A stretch of 7,018 nucleotides of DNA from contig JAHEIA010000166.1 of NCBI GenBank assembly GCA_024639625.1, positions 1-7,018 of the forward strand. Reading direction: 5' to 3'. Under the pieces are notes generated by a model. The model saw only the letters and a list, made by a program, of their open reading frames with translations, ran no database searches and had not been told where the DNA came from. Below are positions 5,902 to 7,018 of the stretch, one piece after another. Both the position numbers and the translations under genes were made by a program. Origin of the DNA: Chromatiales bacterium. GTDB taxonomy: Bacteria; Pseudomonadota; Gammaproteobacteria; Chromatiales; Chromatiaceae. Within the stretch, counting starts at the first letter, position 1. Each line of letters opens with the position of its first letter.

Positions 5902-6864
5902 TTAACGGATAGAGCCGGTATGAACCGGGGAAGCCTGCGCCGGTTCTCCGGGTCGCATCCGGGCTAGCGATCTGGCGTGCAGCTCCCGGGTGATGGCGTT
6001 GAGTACCCGCCATTTCTCCGTGCACCAGTCCGGGGCCAGCAGTATGTCCCTCGAGGCGGTGCCGGTGATGCGATGGTACAGGACTGTGGGTGGGGTCATC
6101 TCCACCAGGTCGGCGGCCAGGTCCACGTACTGGTCCAAGCTCAGGGGCTGATAGTCACCCCGTCGCCAGTCGTTGGCCAGGGCGGTGCCCTTGACCACGT
6201 GCAGGGGGTGTAGCTTGAGCCCGTCGGTGCCCAGCTCCAGCACCCGGCGCAGGGTCTCCTTGACGTGCCAGCCCGTCTCCCCCGGCAGGCCGGCGATCAG
6301 GTGGGTGCACACTTGCAGGCCGCGCCGCCGGGCCGCCAGCAGGGTATCCCGATACTCGGCGAAACCATGGCCGCGGTTGACCCGCTCCAGGCTGGCATCG
6401 AAGGCCGATTGCAGCCCCAGTTCCAGCCACACCTCGTAGCCCTGGTCACGGTAGCCGCACAGCAGGTCCAGCACCCCGGGAGCCACACAATCCGGCCGCG
6501 TGCCTACCGAAAGGCCCACCACGTCAGGCTCTTGCAGGGCCTGGCGGTACAGGGTATCCAGCTGCTGGGTCTGCGCGTAGGTGTTGGTGTAGGCCTGGAA
6601 ATAGGCGATGAAGAGGCGGGCGCCAGTGCGCCTGGCGATTACCGTACGGCCGGCCGCGATCTGCTGCGGCACTGGGGCCGGATTGCGTCCGTTGGGGCTG
6701 AAGGAGACGTTGTTGCAAAAGCTGCAACCGCCGTTCCCCTTGCTGCCATCACGGTTCGGGCAGGTGAAGTTGGCGTCGATGGCGACCTTGTGCACCCGCT
6801 CGCCGTAGCGCCGCAGCATGGCCTGACCAAAGGTCGCCACGTAGTCCGCCAGTGTCAAATCCAC
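5902..6864 (-). CDS. yhcC: Radical SAM protein, YhcC / TIGR01212 family
   Basis: This is a 320-residue radical SAM enzyme whose substrate is not established. The cluster motif is Cys35, Cys47 and Cys50 (CPNRDG, then GGCSFCNN), the long C-x11-C-x2-C spacing typical of this family rather than the usual C-x3-C-x2-C. Other family blocks are LFIAYFQAYTNTYA (84-97), VGLSVGTRPDC (116-126), GYEVWLELGLQSA (142-154), NRGH (163-166), THLIAGLPGE (187-196) and KLHPLHVVKGT (217-227). The N terminus aligns in length with E. coli YhcC, which supports the GTG at 6864, although no strong ribosome binding site is visible. It is the first gene of the operon: 16 nt separates it from ubiU, and an FNR-like box lies about 60 nt upstream. 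This context suggests an anaerobic role, perhaps tied to quinone synthesis, but that is inference. Confidence 0.92.
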   Translation of the reverse strand: MDLTLADYVATFGQAMLRRYGERVHKVAIDANFTCPNRDGSKGNGGCSFCNNVSFSPNGRNPAPVPQQIAAGRTVIARRTGARLFIAYFQAYTNTYAQTQQLDTLYRQALQEPDVVGLSVGTRPDCVAPGVLDLLCGYRDQGYEVWLELGLQSAFDASLERVNRGHGFAEYRDTLLAARRRGLQVCTHLIAGLPGETGWHVKETLRRVLELGTDGLKLHPLHVVKGTALANDWRRGDYQPLSLDQYVDLAADLVEMTPPTVLYHRITGTASRDILLAPDWCTEKWRVLNAITRELHARSLARMRPGEPAQASPVHTGSIR

Positions 6865-6898
6865 ACTCGGTCACGCTTGTTCTGCATAAAACATAGCA

Positions 6899-6904
6899 GG
6901 ATAA
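6899..6904 (-). promoter_or_regulatory. Candidate -10 element of the yhcC-ubiUVT promoter
   Basis: TATCCT on the minus strand matches four of six consensus -10 bases. It would start RNA near 6892, placing the centre of the FNR-like box at about -40, close to the -41.5 usual for class II FNR activation. TATGTT (6895-6890) is an alternative that would put the box near -48. Confidence 0.35.
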
Positions 6905-6924
6905 CGGATGCAGGAGATCGGGCT

Positions 6925-6938
6925 TTGATCTGGGTCAA
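6925..6938 (-). promoter_or_regulatory. FNR/ANR-type binding site
   Basis: TTGAT-CTGG-GTCAA differs at one base from the FNR consensus TTGAT-N4-ATCAA and fits the closely related ANR form seen in pseudomonads. It is the only such site noticed in the window. It lies 61 nt upstream of the yhcC start codon, at a distance suited to activation by an oxygen-sensing FNR/ANR protein under low oxygen. The ubiUV genes of E. coli are known to be FNR-regulated, which agrees with the call. Because the site is nearly palindromic it could also serve a gene to the right of the window. Confidence 0.7.
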
Positions 6939-6960
6939 CCGAGGCGCAATCTCCACGGAT

Positions 6961-6972
6961 GCCGCATGCGGC
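6961..6972. repeat. 12-bp perfect palindrome upstream of the FNR-like box
   Basis: GCCGCATGCGGC is self-complementary over all 12 bases and lies 22 nt beyond the FNR-like box. It could be a second regulator site or belong to a gene outside the window. In this GC-rich context chance is also possible. Confidence 0.25.
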
Positions 6973-7018
6973 TCACGGCGTGTCGCAGAGCCAGGGGGCC
7001 ACCCGACCCGCCCGCCCG

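Overview
The window is GC-rich DNA that looks like a gammaproteobacterial chromosome. The best clue is a co-directional block encoding the oxygen-independent ubiquinone biosynthesis proteins UbiU, UbiV and UbiT behind a radical SAM protein of the YhcC family. UbiU and UbiV keep the cysteines that ligate [4Fe-4S] clusters in the E. coli proteins, at identical (UbiU) or equivalently spaced (UbiV) positions. An FNR/ANR-type site lies upstream. Together these suggest a facultatively anaerobic, ubiquinone-using proteobacterium. Species cannot be named from the sequence.

Layout, left to right. Positions 1-701 hold no gene I can defend, only small palindromes and, near the end, a short plus-strand ORF that looks like the start of an exported protein. 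Positions 702-1217 (minus) encode a small exported protein of unknown function. Its likely promoter and a 16-bp palindrome lie at 1331-1382. Positions 1568-2773 (minus) encode a Y-family DNA polymerase, DinB/Pol IV, with a stem-loop over its stop codon. Positions 2774-3447 are intergenic. They contain a possible degraded lipoprotein gene (about 3059-3209), a bidirectional terminator (3315-3345) and a larger nested inverted repeat (3322-3392). Positions 3448-6864 (minus) are a compact operon read from right to left: yhcC, ubiU, ubiV, ubiT. The gaps are 16 nt (yhcC-ubiU), a 4-nt ATGA overlap (ubiU-ubiV) and 45 nt (ubiV-ubiT). Positions 6865-7018 hold its promoter region with the FNR-like box.

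How the genes work together. UbiU and UbiV form the iron-sulphur heterodimer that hydroxylates the ubiquinone ring without O2. UbiT is the SCP2-domain lipid-binding accessory protein of the same pathway. An FNR/ANR box would switch the block on when oxygen falls. The role of the radical SAM protein in this operon is not established and is the most interesting open question here. DinB (translesion synthesis) and the exported protein have no visible functional link to the operon, although all five main genes lie on the minus strand.
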